Assembly: GCA_956465555.1 (NCBI GenBank) | Contig: OY101121.1 | Span: 2,008,722-2,072,721, forward strand | DNA length: 64,000 bases | Direction of reading: 5' to 3' | DNA from: Nitzschia sp. pyKryTriq1 | Taxonomy: Eukaryota; Bacillariophyta; Bacillariophyceae; Bacillariales; Bacillariaceae | Part shown: piece after piece, positions 11,076 to 22,000 of the stretch | Position numbering within the stretch: position 1 is the first letter of the stretch | Layout: the number at the start of each line of letters is the position of its first letter | Program-made: the position numbers and the translations under genes | The notes under the pieces: generated by a model | Told to the model about the DNA's origin: nothing | What the model saw: the letters and a program-made list of their open reading frames with translations, nothing else | Database searches by the model: none

Positions 11076-11655
11076 TGTTGAATGATATGAAGGGTACCGG
11101 TACCGTACCAGTACAGTAGTGGCTCGGGGTAGACTTCCCATGTACCGTACTGGTACCGGTATCTACCGGTACCGGCGGGAGTAAAAGTGCAAATTTTCTT
11201 CTTCACAAGAACTGTGTAGTCTACGAAGTAGCTATGTATGTTAAATTGAAAATGGGCGCGCGGGAGGGGGGGGGATTCAAATTTCGCATTCAAGCTGGTC
11301 GGTCAGGAGGACGACATCCCTGACTGTGGTGAGTAAATTCACGAGCTCTTTTTTAGATCTCTTTGAGCGAGCGAGCAAGTTTGGGTTCGTGTCGCGTGTC
11401 GCACATGTCCGACATCAATGACTTTTTTGGGTCTTTTTGTCCGTCGTTCTATTCTACGCGTAACTTCTGCCCCTTGATGGGGGGAGAAACCACTCTTCCG
11501 TTTGTTCTACCCTGGATCTCTGTCCGTCCGCGGCCGCCTTGCTTCCCTCGCTCCCAACGCCGCGCAGATCCCATCCAACTGATGCAATAACAACAACAGC
11601 AGCAACAACAACGATACTTTACTGTAGCATTTCTATCTCTGGAAATCAATCAACA
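11076..11655. other. Divergent promoter region (FkbM / cNMP kinase)
   Basis: GTAC palindromic words at 11093-11182 sit directly upstream of the FkbM start. Upstream of the kinase are CAG/CAA-rich leader sequence (11583-11625) and a CAATCAATCAACA context before the ATG. No gene seen. Confidence 0.55.
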
Positions 11656-14290
11656 ATGAAGGGGTTTCCACTTTTCAAGAAAAAAGCTTCAAAGAAGAGG
11701 GAAGAGTCTCCTCCTCCTCCGGCGCCGGCTCCTGCACCGCCACCGGCCCCGAAACCTGCCCCAGTGAGAGCTCCCGCACCGGCACCGATGGCAAGTGTCT
11801 TGTTGGCGTTGATTGGCCGCGCCTGCTTTCCTACGTCATGTTTAGTACTGATCCTACGGGCGGAGTGGATCGCTGCTTGGATATTCCCGTCAGAACATCG
11901 TGTCGCATCCCCTTTTGTGAATGAACTCCATGTTTCTAGATGACACCACACTAACACTGTTTTTCTGCTCGCTCCTTCCTCTTTAGCCTGCTCCCGCACC
12001 GAGTCGCAGCAATGGATCATCTCCGCAGGATATGCAAACGGACGGCGTGGCGGTAGAGCGTGAGAAGAACATCAATGTGCACTCTCGCGTCCGGCAACAG
12101 CGTGGTCAGAATATTTTTGCTCAAAAGATCGACCTTACGGAAGACTTTGAGACCCCGCGATACCCCAAGTCTGATACGGCGGTGCAGTTCATCGATACCA
12201 GTTTAGTGGACAACTTCATTTTCGCTTCTCTTTCTGCTAGGGAACGTCGATTGCTGATCGATGCCATGATTTTGGAGACGGTGCCCGCCGGAACTGTAAT
12301 TATCAAACAGGGAGATATCGGTGACTATTTCTACGTTGTAGACGAGGGGCAGGTTAGCTTCGCCGTCGACGGAAACCACGTCGGTGCCTGTGGGCGCGGA
12401 GGCTCCTTTGGAGAGCTGGCGCTTCTGTACAACTGTCCACGTGCCGCGACATGTCTAGCCAACACAACCTGCCGTCTCTGGAAGGTCGATCAAAGAACTT
12501 TCCGTTACATGCTTGCTAACAACACACAAAGCCAGCAGAAGGATGTCCACGATGTTCTTCGAAAAGTGCCTTTCCTGTCCGAACTCGCGGAGGCCGATCT
12601 GCTTCGTATTTCCGACGCTCTGACCTCGGTCACCTTTCCGGAAGGCGAACGCATCATCAACAAAGGAGATGTCGGGGAAGTCTTTTACATTCTGCGAGAA
12701 GGAAAGGTCAAGGTACACGATATTGGATTCGGTGACAGTCGATATGTGGATATAGAGCTGGGGCCAGGAGACTGGTTCGGTGAGCGAGCGCTGCTGACAG
12801 GAGATGCCCGTTCGGCCCACATTACGGCCATCACGAACTGCACCACACTCTGTCTGTCGCGAGAAACCTTCGAAAAGGTCCTTGGTCCGCTTCAAGGCCT
12901 CATCGATCACGCCATGAAGAAGCGTACTCTCGAAGGTGTCCCCATCTTTGCCAATTCTCAGTTTCAACCTTTTGAAATGGCTCGTCTTGCAGACATGTTG
13001 CAAGAGCGAAGTTTCCCTCCCGGCACTGTGCTCGCCGAAGAAGGCAAGCCTCACGAGCAAAACCTCTATATCATCCGGGAAGGTCGCGTTGTCGTTGCTG
13101 GCTCTAGCGGTCAAATCAATACCCTGATGGACGCCGACTACTTTGGAGAAAACTGGCTCAAGACTGAGCCTGGATCACCTGCCAAGGTCACCATCACCGT
13201 GCAAGCCCACACGGAGTGCGGTGTATTGACTCGCCAGGATATAGAGGGTGTCATTGGGGATATCAAGAGACTAGGGCAACCACTCAACTTGATGCCGCAC
13301 TCTTTGAACAAATCCATTCGATACAAGGACCTCGTCAAATTCCGCATTCTGGGCGTCGGTACATTTGGAAAGGTCTGGCTCGTCAGTCACAAACGAACGG
13401 GTACTCCTTACGCACTCAAGCAATTGAGTAAGCGAGAGATTATTGGTCACCATCAAGTGGAGGGTGTGATCCGAGAAAAGAATATTATGGCCTCGCTTGA
13501 GCATCCCTTTGTTGTCAACCTTGTTGCAACATTCCAAGACGATCGCCACCTGTACATGTTGATCGAATTGGTACAAGGAGGCGAATTGTTTTCTGTAATC
13601 CACACGGAAACTCGGGATGGTATTCCAAACGGTAACTCGCGATTCTACGCCGCGTGTATCTTGGAATCGCTGAGCCATTTGCACTACCGAGGAATCTGCT
13701 ATCGTGATCTCAAACCCGAAAACATTTTGATCGACAACCGGGGATACTGTGTGTTGGTCGATCTTGGTTTCGCGAAGGTGGTTTCGGACAAGACCTACAC
13801 ACTTTGTGGTACCCCCGAATACCTCGCTCCTGAGATTATTCTGTCCAAGGGTCATGACAAGGGTGTCGACTACTGGGCTTACGGTGTGCTGATCTACGAA
13901 ATGCTTGTTGGACGCTCGCCGTTCTACTCGTATGGAACCGACCAAGTCAGTCTTTTCAAGCGAATCGTACAAGTCAAGTATTCTTTCCCACCTGGTGGCA
14001 TGGTCAGCGAACCGGCCCAAGATTTGATCCAAAGGTTGATTGTTCGTCGGCAAGCCAACAGATTTGGATGCCTTGCACGAGGAGACATGGATATTCGAGA
14101 CCACTACTGGTTCAATGTGATTGATGTCGAAAAACTTTTGGTTAAGCAAATCCCTGCTCCATGGGTTCCCCGCATCAAGGATCCTCTCGACGCATCGCAC
14201 TTTGATTCGTATCGACACGTCGAGAACGAGCCACCGTCGAACAAGCCTCACCTGACTGCCCAGCAGCAAGCGCTCTTTAAGGAATTCTAA
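11656..14290 (+). CDS. PKG: Cyclic-nucleotide-dependent protein kinase (three cNMP domains, AGC kinase)
   Basis: Exon 1 is 11656-11790 and exon 2 11987-14290; the product is about 812 residues. The 5' splice site that keeps frame best is ATG|GCAAGT (a GC-AG intron, 11791-11986); a weaker GT donor at 11764 is also in phase. Residues 1-60 are Lys- then Pro/Ala-rich. Three cyclic-nucleotide-binding domains follow at about 118-225, 231-345 and 353-465, with phosphate cassettes FGELALLYNCPRAAT, FGERALLTGDARSAH and FGENWLKTEPGSPAK (the last lacks the Arg). The kinase domain (about 497-755) has GVGTFGKVW, YALKQL, YRDLKPEN, DLGFAK (DFG replaced by DLG), GTPEYLAPE and an AGC C-tail. Multi-cNBD PKGs are known in protists. 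The Ala after Arg in site A is PKA-like, so cAMP versus cGMP preference is uncertain. Confidence 0.92.
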
Positions 14291-14999
14291 ACTATTTTCA
14301 GATCCATATTGTGCCCATCCCAGTACCGTTTGCGGTCCACGTGTTGTGTGTACTGCCAACAAGTCGAGACGGGGTGTTCTCTCTTTTTTGTCGGTACATT
14401 TGTGTTCTGTGTGAAAGCGGATCCGTTGGCGGGCCTGGTGTGGACAGAAATTTATGCGATGTGTAGTAGTCGTAGTATCTTCTTCTTGTGTAGAAGAATC
14501 CAAACACAAGCAAGACGGCTATAAAATGCTAACCGGGGGTTGTAATTTTAGAATCTAAAAGATAATCTCGCGTTGTCCTCATGTACTGGACGAAGTAGCA
14601 TTCCTGATAACGGTGACTACTCGTAGGTTTTTCTCACGACGTAGACTGACGTCTCCTCCCAATACTATTGGAGACCATGCAATTCAAAATGCGCCCGCTC
14701 TGTCGCCGCCTGAACAACCAAAGGATGGAAGTAAATAATAATGCCCATACGCAAGGAAGAAAGTGAGAAAGACCTGGATTTCTCGAATTTCAATTGGTAT
14801 ATTAGTCATCATTCATGCCTTCAAGAATGAAAAGTGGTGCGAGACTTTTTATTTACAAAACAACCGAATCATCGAGGAGTCATGATTATATTCTATTATC
14901 TTATATAACAGTATTATCACATCACATTTCGTTCTCTTCTTCATGCAGACATGCTGTACGAATAAGAAGTACCATGGTACCAGTACTGTACATAGTGTT
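14291..14999. other. Intergenic (3' regions of convergent genes)
   Basis: Lies between the 3' ends of the kinase gene and the Tim17-family gene. A GGTACCAGTACTGTAC word is at 14975-14991. Nothing else recognisable. Confidence 0.5.
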
Positions 15000-15659
15000 C
15001 TAATAATGTCCCATAAAGGAATCAATTACCAACGAAAAAGCCGCAAATCCTCCACATCCCATCGCTGCCGCTTGCGGCCCTTGCTTGGCTTGCAATGCCG
15101 CCCCCGTAATACACCCACTCGCCACCGAATTCCACACATCATGTTTGCCACGATATTTTTCCACTAAACATTCCGATCCTCCAAAGACTCCGGTGATAAA
15201 AGCAAAATTCCGACACCAGTAGAGTGATTTCTCCGCCGTTGCCCGAAAGGTCACTCGTACCTGTTCTCTCATGGGAGCTTGTGGCACATCCTTCCCTCCA
15301 ATGACTTGGACGGGAGGTGTGGCATCGGACATGGCTCCTAGAAATACTCCCATTAAGAGGCCCATCACGCCTCCTCCAAAGACCCCAATAGCGGCCTTCC
15401 CGCCGCAACTATTGGTGACCCAGGAAAAATCGGGGGGCAGTTCGGAAGGTCCGGCGGTTTGGAACCAAGGAAGAAAATAGGGCAGGGATTTGCGGGTAAT
15501 TTGATCCAAACTCATTTCGTCTGTGCTTTTTACTTGGACGGGCGGATGTAGAGCGGCGTCTTCCGTGTAGCTTTTCGAAGTCAAGGGGGGTTGTGATAGG
15601 ATCATTTGATAGATGGATTTGGGCGAGCCCGGATTGTTGCTCGGCGGTGATTGCGCCAT
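15000..15659 (-). CDS. TIM22: Tim17/Tim22/Tim23 family inner-membrane translocase subunit
   Basis: 219 residues, ATG at 15659. The N-terminal ~85 residues are hydrophilic; the rest has four weakly hydrophobic Gly/Ala-rich segments typical of the family: GVFGGGVMGLLMGVFLGAM, a helix around WCRNFAFITGVFGGSECLVE, SGCITGAALQAKQGPQAAAMG and GFAAFSLVIDSFM. The 'R...FA...G.F...EC.VEK.RGK.D..NS..SG..TG..L' string is the Tim22 signature. Tim22 inserts carrier proteins into the mitochondrial inner membrane. A paired Cys arrangement (SCGG, WCR, ECL, SGC) could support the disulfide reported in Tim22 proteins. Assignment to Tim22 rather than Tim17/23 rests on the long N-terminus and the ECLVEK motif. Confidence 0.83.
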   Translation of the reverse strand: MAQSPPSNNPGSPKSIYQMILSQPPLTSKSYTEDAALHPPVQVKSTDEMSLDQITRKSLPYFLPWFQTAGPSELPPDFSWVTNSCGGKAAIGVFGGGVMGLLMGVFLGAMSDATPPVQVIGGKDVPQAPMREQVRVTFRATAEKSLYWCRNFAFITGVFGGSECLVEKYRGKHDVWNSVASGCITGAALQAKQGPQAAAMGCGGFAAFSLVIDSFMGHY

Positions 15660-16526
15660 TTTGAAAGAATACTACAGTGCGTGTAGGGTAACACTCGCTT
15701 ATCAAAGAAGAGGGATGAGAGGTCAAACTAGAAGTGTGTTCATACATGCATGGTGTGGATGGATGCCCATTGCCGATTGCCGCTGCCCGCTGTTTCCTTC
15801 TTTCATCATTCATCATACGATAGGTAGTCCAGGGTCCAGTGTCCAGTGTCCAGTGTCCAGAGGCGGGGTCGGGTCCCCGCGTTACCTACCGGTATGCCGT
15901 CGTACAAAGTACCCGGTTATACGCGTTGTTGTGTGATGGTGTCACACTTCTTTTCTTTTTCACGCGTCAGTGCTACCGTACAGTACCAGTACTGAGTACG
16001 AGTACTGTAATCTCTGCTGCTCAGACTGCGCTACTCCTACTCATTCACGTTTTTAATCATGAATGAGACGTGCACTCGCATGGAGGATGAAGGAAGGACA
16101 GACGTCAGGAAGTTGTCACGATCCAACTAAGCGTCCGTTTGCCGTCCGTCCGTTATGCTTGTGTAGTTTTGCTACCGGGCCTACGTGTTACGTGGCGTTC
16201 TGTCTTCCACACGTTTTTAACGTCTGCACGACTGAGATCCTTCTCCACCGAATTCTTTAGCCATCTTTTCTCTATACATGCGATGAATTTAGCTCTTTCC
16301 CGCATTGTTCTCATCTTTCAGTCTCCGCCACCCAAGTTACCTCCAGTACAAATTCTACGGAGGCCCGTCCAAGAGAAGCTCTCCGAACGAATGGATGAAG
16401 GCAGACGTGGGTATTGCGGGCGTTGCGTTGGTTTTGTTTCCCGCCATGCATTTCTCATAAAATCCAATTCAGGATCAATTGCATCACTACCTACTTCCTA
16501 AACAAAAACACTAAAACAACAACAAT
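15660..16526. other. Divergent region upstream of HSP70
   Basis: Contains a 9-mer tandem (GTCCAGTGT-like, about 15829-15862), TACCGGTA and AGTACTGAGTACGAGTACT words near 15887 and 15975-16008, and the HSP70 leader. I looked for heat-shock elements (alternating GAA/TTC) and found no convincing array. Confidence 0.5.
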
Positions 16527-17079
16527 ATGAGTGGTAAGTTCGCTTAAGCAATAACGAGACAGAGAGAGTTCGACCATGGCGGGAAAGTGTCGGAAAGGCA
16601 AAGGCTTGTTCGTAGCAGGTGGCGAAGCCTTCTCGTTTTCGATGCTTCGCGACGATGACGACGACGTGGTCGAACCGAACGTCCCGTGACAATGAATGAA
16701 TGAATGGATGGATCGATGAAAACCGTTATACTCACACTCCCGATTCGTTGCCTTTACTTTTCTCATTGCAGCTGTCACAGGAGAATCTGTCGGAATTGAC
16801 CTGGGTACCACGTACTCGTGCGTCGGTGTCTGGCAAAACGACCGTGTCGAAATTATCGCCAATGACCAAGGTAACCGTACCACCCCTTCGTACGTTGCCT
16901 TTACCGAAACCGAGCGTTTGATCGGAGATGCCGCCAAGTCGCAAGCTGCCATGAACGCCACCAACACTGTCTTCGACGCTAAGCGCTTGATTGGACGCAA
17001 GTTTACCGACCCCGGTGTGCAAGCCGACATGAAGCACTGGCCCTTCAAGGTGGTCAGCGGACCCGGCGGAACCCCCATT

Positions 17080-17120
<41 letters not shown>

Positions 17121-17988
17121 GGAAGAGATCTCCTCCATGGTTCTTACCAAGATGAAGGATATTGCCGAGGCTTACCTCGGAAAGGAAGTCAAGAACGCTG
17201 TCGTCACCGTGCCTGCCTACTTCAACGACTCTCAGCGTCAAGCTACCAAGGACGCCGGAGCCATCTCGGGACTCAACGTTCTTCGTATCATCAACGAACC
17301 CACCGCCGCCGCCATTGCGTACGGTTTGGACCAAAAGGGTGAAGAGAAGAATGTCTTGATTTTCGACTTGGGTGGAGGTACCTTCGATGTTTCCTTGTTG
17401 ACCATTGAGGAGGGAATCTTCGAAGTCAAGGCCACTGCCGGTGATACCCACTTGGGAGGAGAGGACTTTGATAACCGCATGGTTGACTACTTCTTGCAAG
17501 ACTTCAAGCGTCGCCACCGCAAGGATATGAGCGGCAACAACCGTTCGCTCCGTCGTCTCCGAACGGCTTGCGAACGTGCGAAGCGAACTCTTTCCTCCTC
17601 CACCCAAGCTCACATTGAGATTGACTCGCTCTTTGACGGTATTGACTTCAACTCGACCATCACCCGTGCTCGTTTCGAGGACTTGTGTATGGACTACTTC
17701 AAGAAGTGCATGGACCCTTGCGAAAAGGTCTTGCGCGATGCCAAGATTGCCAAGAACCAAGTCGACGAGGTCGTGCTCGTTGGAGGTTCCACTCGTATCC
17801 CCAAGATCCAAGCCATGCTTTCTGACTTTTTCAACGGAAAGGAGCCCTGCAAGTCCATCAACCCCGATGAGGCTGTTGCCTACGGAGCCACCGTCCAAGC
17901 TGCCATTTTGTCGGGAGCCGACAAGTCCGAAAAGCTTTCGGAGCTCTTGTTGTTGGACGTCACTCCTTTGTCGCTCGGTTTGGAGACC

Positions 17989-18029
<41 letters not shown>

Positions 18030-18711
18030 TGTTCCCGCCAAGAAGACTCAAACCTTTTCGACTTATGCCGATAACCAACCCGGTGTGTTGATCCAAGTCT
18101 TTGAAGGAGAACGTTCCATGACCAAGGACAACAACTTGCTCGGAAAGTTCAACTTGGATGGAATCCCACCCATGCCTCGTGGGCAACCGCAAATCGATGT
18201 CTGTTTCGATATCGATGCCAACGGTATCTTGAACGTTTCTGCCCTCGAAAAGTCGACGGGTAAGGAAAACAAGATTACCATTACCAACGACAAGGGACGT
18301 CTTTCGCAAGAAGAGATTGAACGCATGGTTTCCGAAGCTGAACAGTACAAGGCTGAAGACGATGCCAACAAGAACCGTATCGAAGCCAAGAATGGACTCG
18401 AGAACTACTGCTACTCGCTCAAGTCTTCCCTCTCCTCCCCTGAAGTGGAAGGCAAGATCCCCGCAGGAGACAAGGCGGCCTTGGACAGCAAGATTGACGA
18501 AACTATCAGCTGGCTCGACGCTAACTTGGGAGCCGAAAAGGAAGAGTTCGAAGAAAAGCAAAAGGAACTCGAAGGAATTGCCATGCCCATTCTTCAATCC
18601 ATGGCTGGAGGCGGCGGTGGCGGTATGCCCGGAGGTGGTATGCCCGATATGGGGGGAGCTCCTCCTGCCGATGATCCTGCTGGTGGCCCCACTATTGAAG
18701 AAATCGACTAA
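16527..18711 (+). CDS. HSP70: Cytosolic Hsp70 chaperone
   Basis: Exon 1 contributes only seven coding bases (ATGAGTG, 16527-16533); the 238-bp intron 16534-16771 (GTAAGT...TTGCAG) joins it to 16772-18711, giving a 648-residue protein starting [19 protein letters not shown]. All three Hsp70 signatures are present: [22 protein letters not shown] and [14 protein letters not shown]. The substrate-binding domain and helical lid are full length, with a GGMP-type linker ([13 protein letters not shown]) and terminal PTIEEID, a conservative variant of the EEVD tail that docks TPR cochaperones, so the location is the cytosol/nucleus. Codon use is strongly optimised, as in the GSIII gene. A long antisense frame here is a codon-bias artefact. 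Confidence 0.97.
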
Positions 18712-19041
18712 GCGACACGCGTCTTTCTTGCATTAGACTATTATTAAACTTGCAATAGACCATTATTTAACTTGCATTTTAGAGATTCGATTGTTGAATC
18801 ATATTCGTTTTTCCTTTTTGTTCTTCGTTGCAACCATAGCAATTACGAGGAAATACGTGACATCATCATCAAATAATGAGCAATGATGGGCAGAGAGTCC
18901 AGGTAGTGGACATAAAATGGAGTGGAACCACCTCGTTGACTCTACCAGCTAGTAGTCGTAGACATGCGTCGTTGTTCACAACGGGTCTAGTTTAATTTTT
19001 TACAAAACTTGGGAACCACCCTACCGCCCCTTTACTCGACA
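18712..19041. other. 3' intergenic gap between convergent genes
   Basis: AT-rich 3' flank of HSP70 with a short repeat (TAGACTATTATTAAACTTGCA / TAGACCATTATTTAACTTGCA type, 18736-18778) and the 3' flank of the PAS-LRR-receiver gene. Nothing else seen. Confidence 0.5.
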
Positions 19042-22000
19042 CTACAGGCCTCCTCTTTCTTGCTGAATGACACTGATGCTCAGGTCACTAAACATTGGCG
19101 AGACGTCGTCCACCACTTTGAACAGACGAGGAATATTACACGGTTTGCTCTCCATGACATCCAATCCAGCCTCTTTGAACTTCATTAACTCACTTCGTTC
19201 AAAGTCATCCACATAGGCTGCCGTGAGTGCACAAATGGGCTGTCTCGTACCGGGTCGAACGGCGTCTTCCCATTCGCGTAACCGCTTGGTGGCCTCAAAC
19301 CCATTCATTACGGGCATGTCAATGTCCATAAAGGCGATATCGTAAATTGCTTGCTTGAGCTTGGCTAAGCCTTCCGTTCCATTGGCAGCTGTATCGACGA
19401 TGAAGCCTCCCTTTTCGAATGCTCGAGAGACAAGCTTTCGAGTGACATTACTGTCGTCGACAATCAGCACCTTCCTCTTCATTGAGCCCTGTCGCCAGCC
19501 GTCAAGACCACTGTTCATACAGTGGTAGCGTAGCTGCCGCAGAATGGTTAGAGAGGCTTCGGCATATTGCGTCAAGATGACCTCCTGTTGTTCCGGATCT
19601 TCTTCTGTTTCAATCATTTCAGTGGCGGTAGCCTTGAGTTCTTCTAGCTTCATTTCAAATTGAGGGAACATGGTGATACGAGCCTTGAGTCCACCACCCT
19701 TTCGCCGATCTCGCTCGCCTTGTGATATTGTGCTTCGATCAGAGCTGCTGTGCTGCATACTACTTCGCATACTTGCCCTTGACGTCGTCGACATGGAGCT
19801 GCGTGCCGAGATGGCACCTGGCATGTTGTAATCGCTGTATCGATGCCCACCCATGCTTCCTCTCGAGTCGCCTCGCGAGTCCCTGGAGAAAGATGATCTT
19901 CGTTTTCGTTCCATATCCCTGTCCGAATCATCACCATTTTGGAATTGACTCGCGGAATCCTCCATGGAGTCTGGGTCCCTGGATATTAGGCGTTGTGGTC
20001 GATCAAGGTGTTGTCCGGTCATGCACGCCCAGGCAGAAGGTGGCTCCGTATCTTGGCTTCCCTCGAGTTGATCAATGTCGATCCCAACCGAGCCCACATA
20101 CTGGACCAGCATGGGAGTTTCGTCTCGGAGTTCGTCCGCGACATCACTTTCGAGGGCGGCAAGCAGGTCACCACGCAGCTTCAAGTTGATGTATCCATCA
20201 CTTCCTCGGTCTTCAGATCCTCCGTCAGAATCGTAAAAGTATTTTCGAAGGGAGATCAGCTCGTCCTCGTCAAATGGAATTCGACTCAACCAACCAAGGA
20301 GACGCAAGTACGCGTTCTGTGACGGAATACCTTGCACATCGTTCATGCTTTGCACAAAGTCTGGCGTCAAGAAATGTTGATAGGAATCCCGCGAACCACG
20401 CATGCCAGAAGAGTCTCGCCCAGCCATCTTGGCAACTCGGTTTGATTCCATCCACTGTAATATCGTCTTCATCTGTTCGTCTTTTCGGATTTGGAAACAT
20501 TCCTCGTTACTGAGATTTTGAGCCGAAATCTTAAGAGCACCCAAAGCTACCATCGGGGGTCCGGCTTCGAAACCATTCATTCGTTTCATTGGAACCCATC
20601 GATTGGAAATGATACCTGCGATGATATGACACTGGGCTGCTTGACTCAGACAACAGTTGTCCACGTCTAGCTCCTCGAGACGGGGGTGTTGGGCAAGTGT
20701 GAACGCTAGCGCTACGGCACCCGAAATTTTCATAATATTCCCAGAGAGCCCAAGATACGTTACAGATTCGCATGCCACCAGACTTCTCATTAAACTGTTC
20801 ACACCCCGGCTGCCAATCTGGTTGAATCCTAGATTCAGCCGTGCCAGCATCTTCATACTCTGAAGAGACGCAGCCACCAGCTGACATCCTTGGTCTCCGA
20901 TGGCATTCTTGTCCAGCGTCAGACTGATAAGGTTGTGCTGCAGAAGCTTGTTCATCATTGTCTCAATACCTCCATGCGCGATGCCATTGTTCGTGAGGCG
21001 TAATTCCACAAAGTGTGCAACCGTTCGTTTGGCGATGGCACGTGTCAGCTTGGTCAGACCCTCGTTTCCTAACTTGTTGTTTGATAGGTCTAACCGGTCC
21101 AAGAAAGGCATCACTTGCTGCTTCTTGGGTAATTTCTTGCCTTCCAAGAAAGCGACAATCATATCGATTCCTTCTGGCCCAATGCCGTTCGAGTTGAGAC
21201 CCAGTTCTTTCACTGGACACATGTGACCCAGGCCATGCAAAAACTGTGCCACCGATTCCGCATTCTTAACCGCCGAGCCTAGATGTAATATTTGGAGTCC
21301 AAAGTCCTTGCTGTAGTACTTATCCGACCCGGAGGCAGCCCCAGGTTTTGAGCCACTGGCGGAGGAACGCCTAGGACCGAACATCTCATCGTCATCATCC
21401 TCTACCGAGGATTCACTGTCCTCTGCGTAACCACCTGAGGATGATCGAGGCTTCCGACCTCTTCTCCGTGCGTCACCGCTGTATAAGTCTGGTGACAGCG
21501 CTCGGCCGAGTTCGGTGGCCGCCCGATAAGTAATGTGGTTGCCAGACAAGATTATACCTCGGAGCGGTAGGATCCCACTTCGTTTTCGTTTCGTAAAGGC
21601 TTTTGCCAGTGACATACACCCTTTTTCTTCGATCCCACAAAAGCTTATATCTATTGTTTTCAGAGGCGACCCTTCCATCTGAATGACTTCGCACAAGACA
21701 TCCACGGCCGAATTCCCCATGTAGGTGTACGAGAGGTTGACTACCGATATCGGAGGTGCCTGCAGTGAGGGTGTTGACTGCGGCGAGTTTTGTGGGTTAT
21801 GTGCCATGTAATGGTCCAAGGCATCATCTAACCGGTAGCCAGCTGTCAAAGCTTGAAACACTAGAGCGCAAAGGTCCTCCACCGGCATCAATCCAGTCAG
21901 AATCAAAGTGATCATTCGAACTTCTGTTCGTGATAGCATGATCATTCCAAAGTCTAGTCGAACTCCTTCCCGCACCTCCTCCAGAACCGAAAAGGGGTCG

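Noticed and set aside
13271-14509. Antisense frame over the cNMP kinase
   Set aside because: Shadow of the kinase coding sequence with no motif of its own.
16060-16520. Heat-shock elements upstream of HSP70
   Set aside because: Single GAA/TTC pieces occur, but no run of three properly spaced units was found.
16732-18597. Long open frame antisense to HSP70
   Set aside because: Same codon-bias artefact; the peptide is Gly/Val/Ser-rich without family features.
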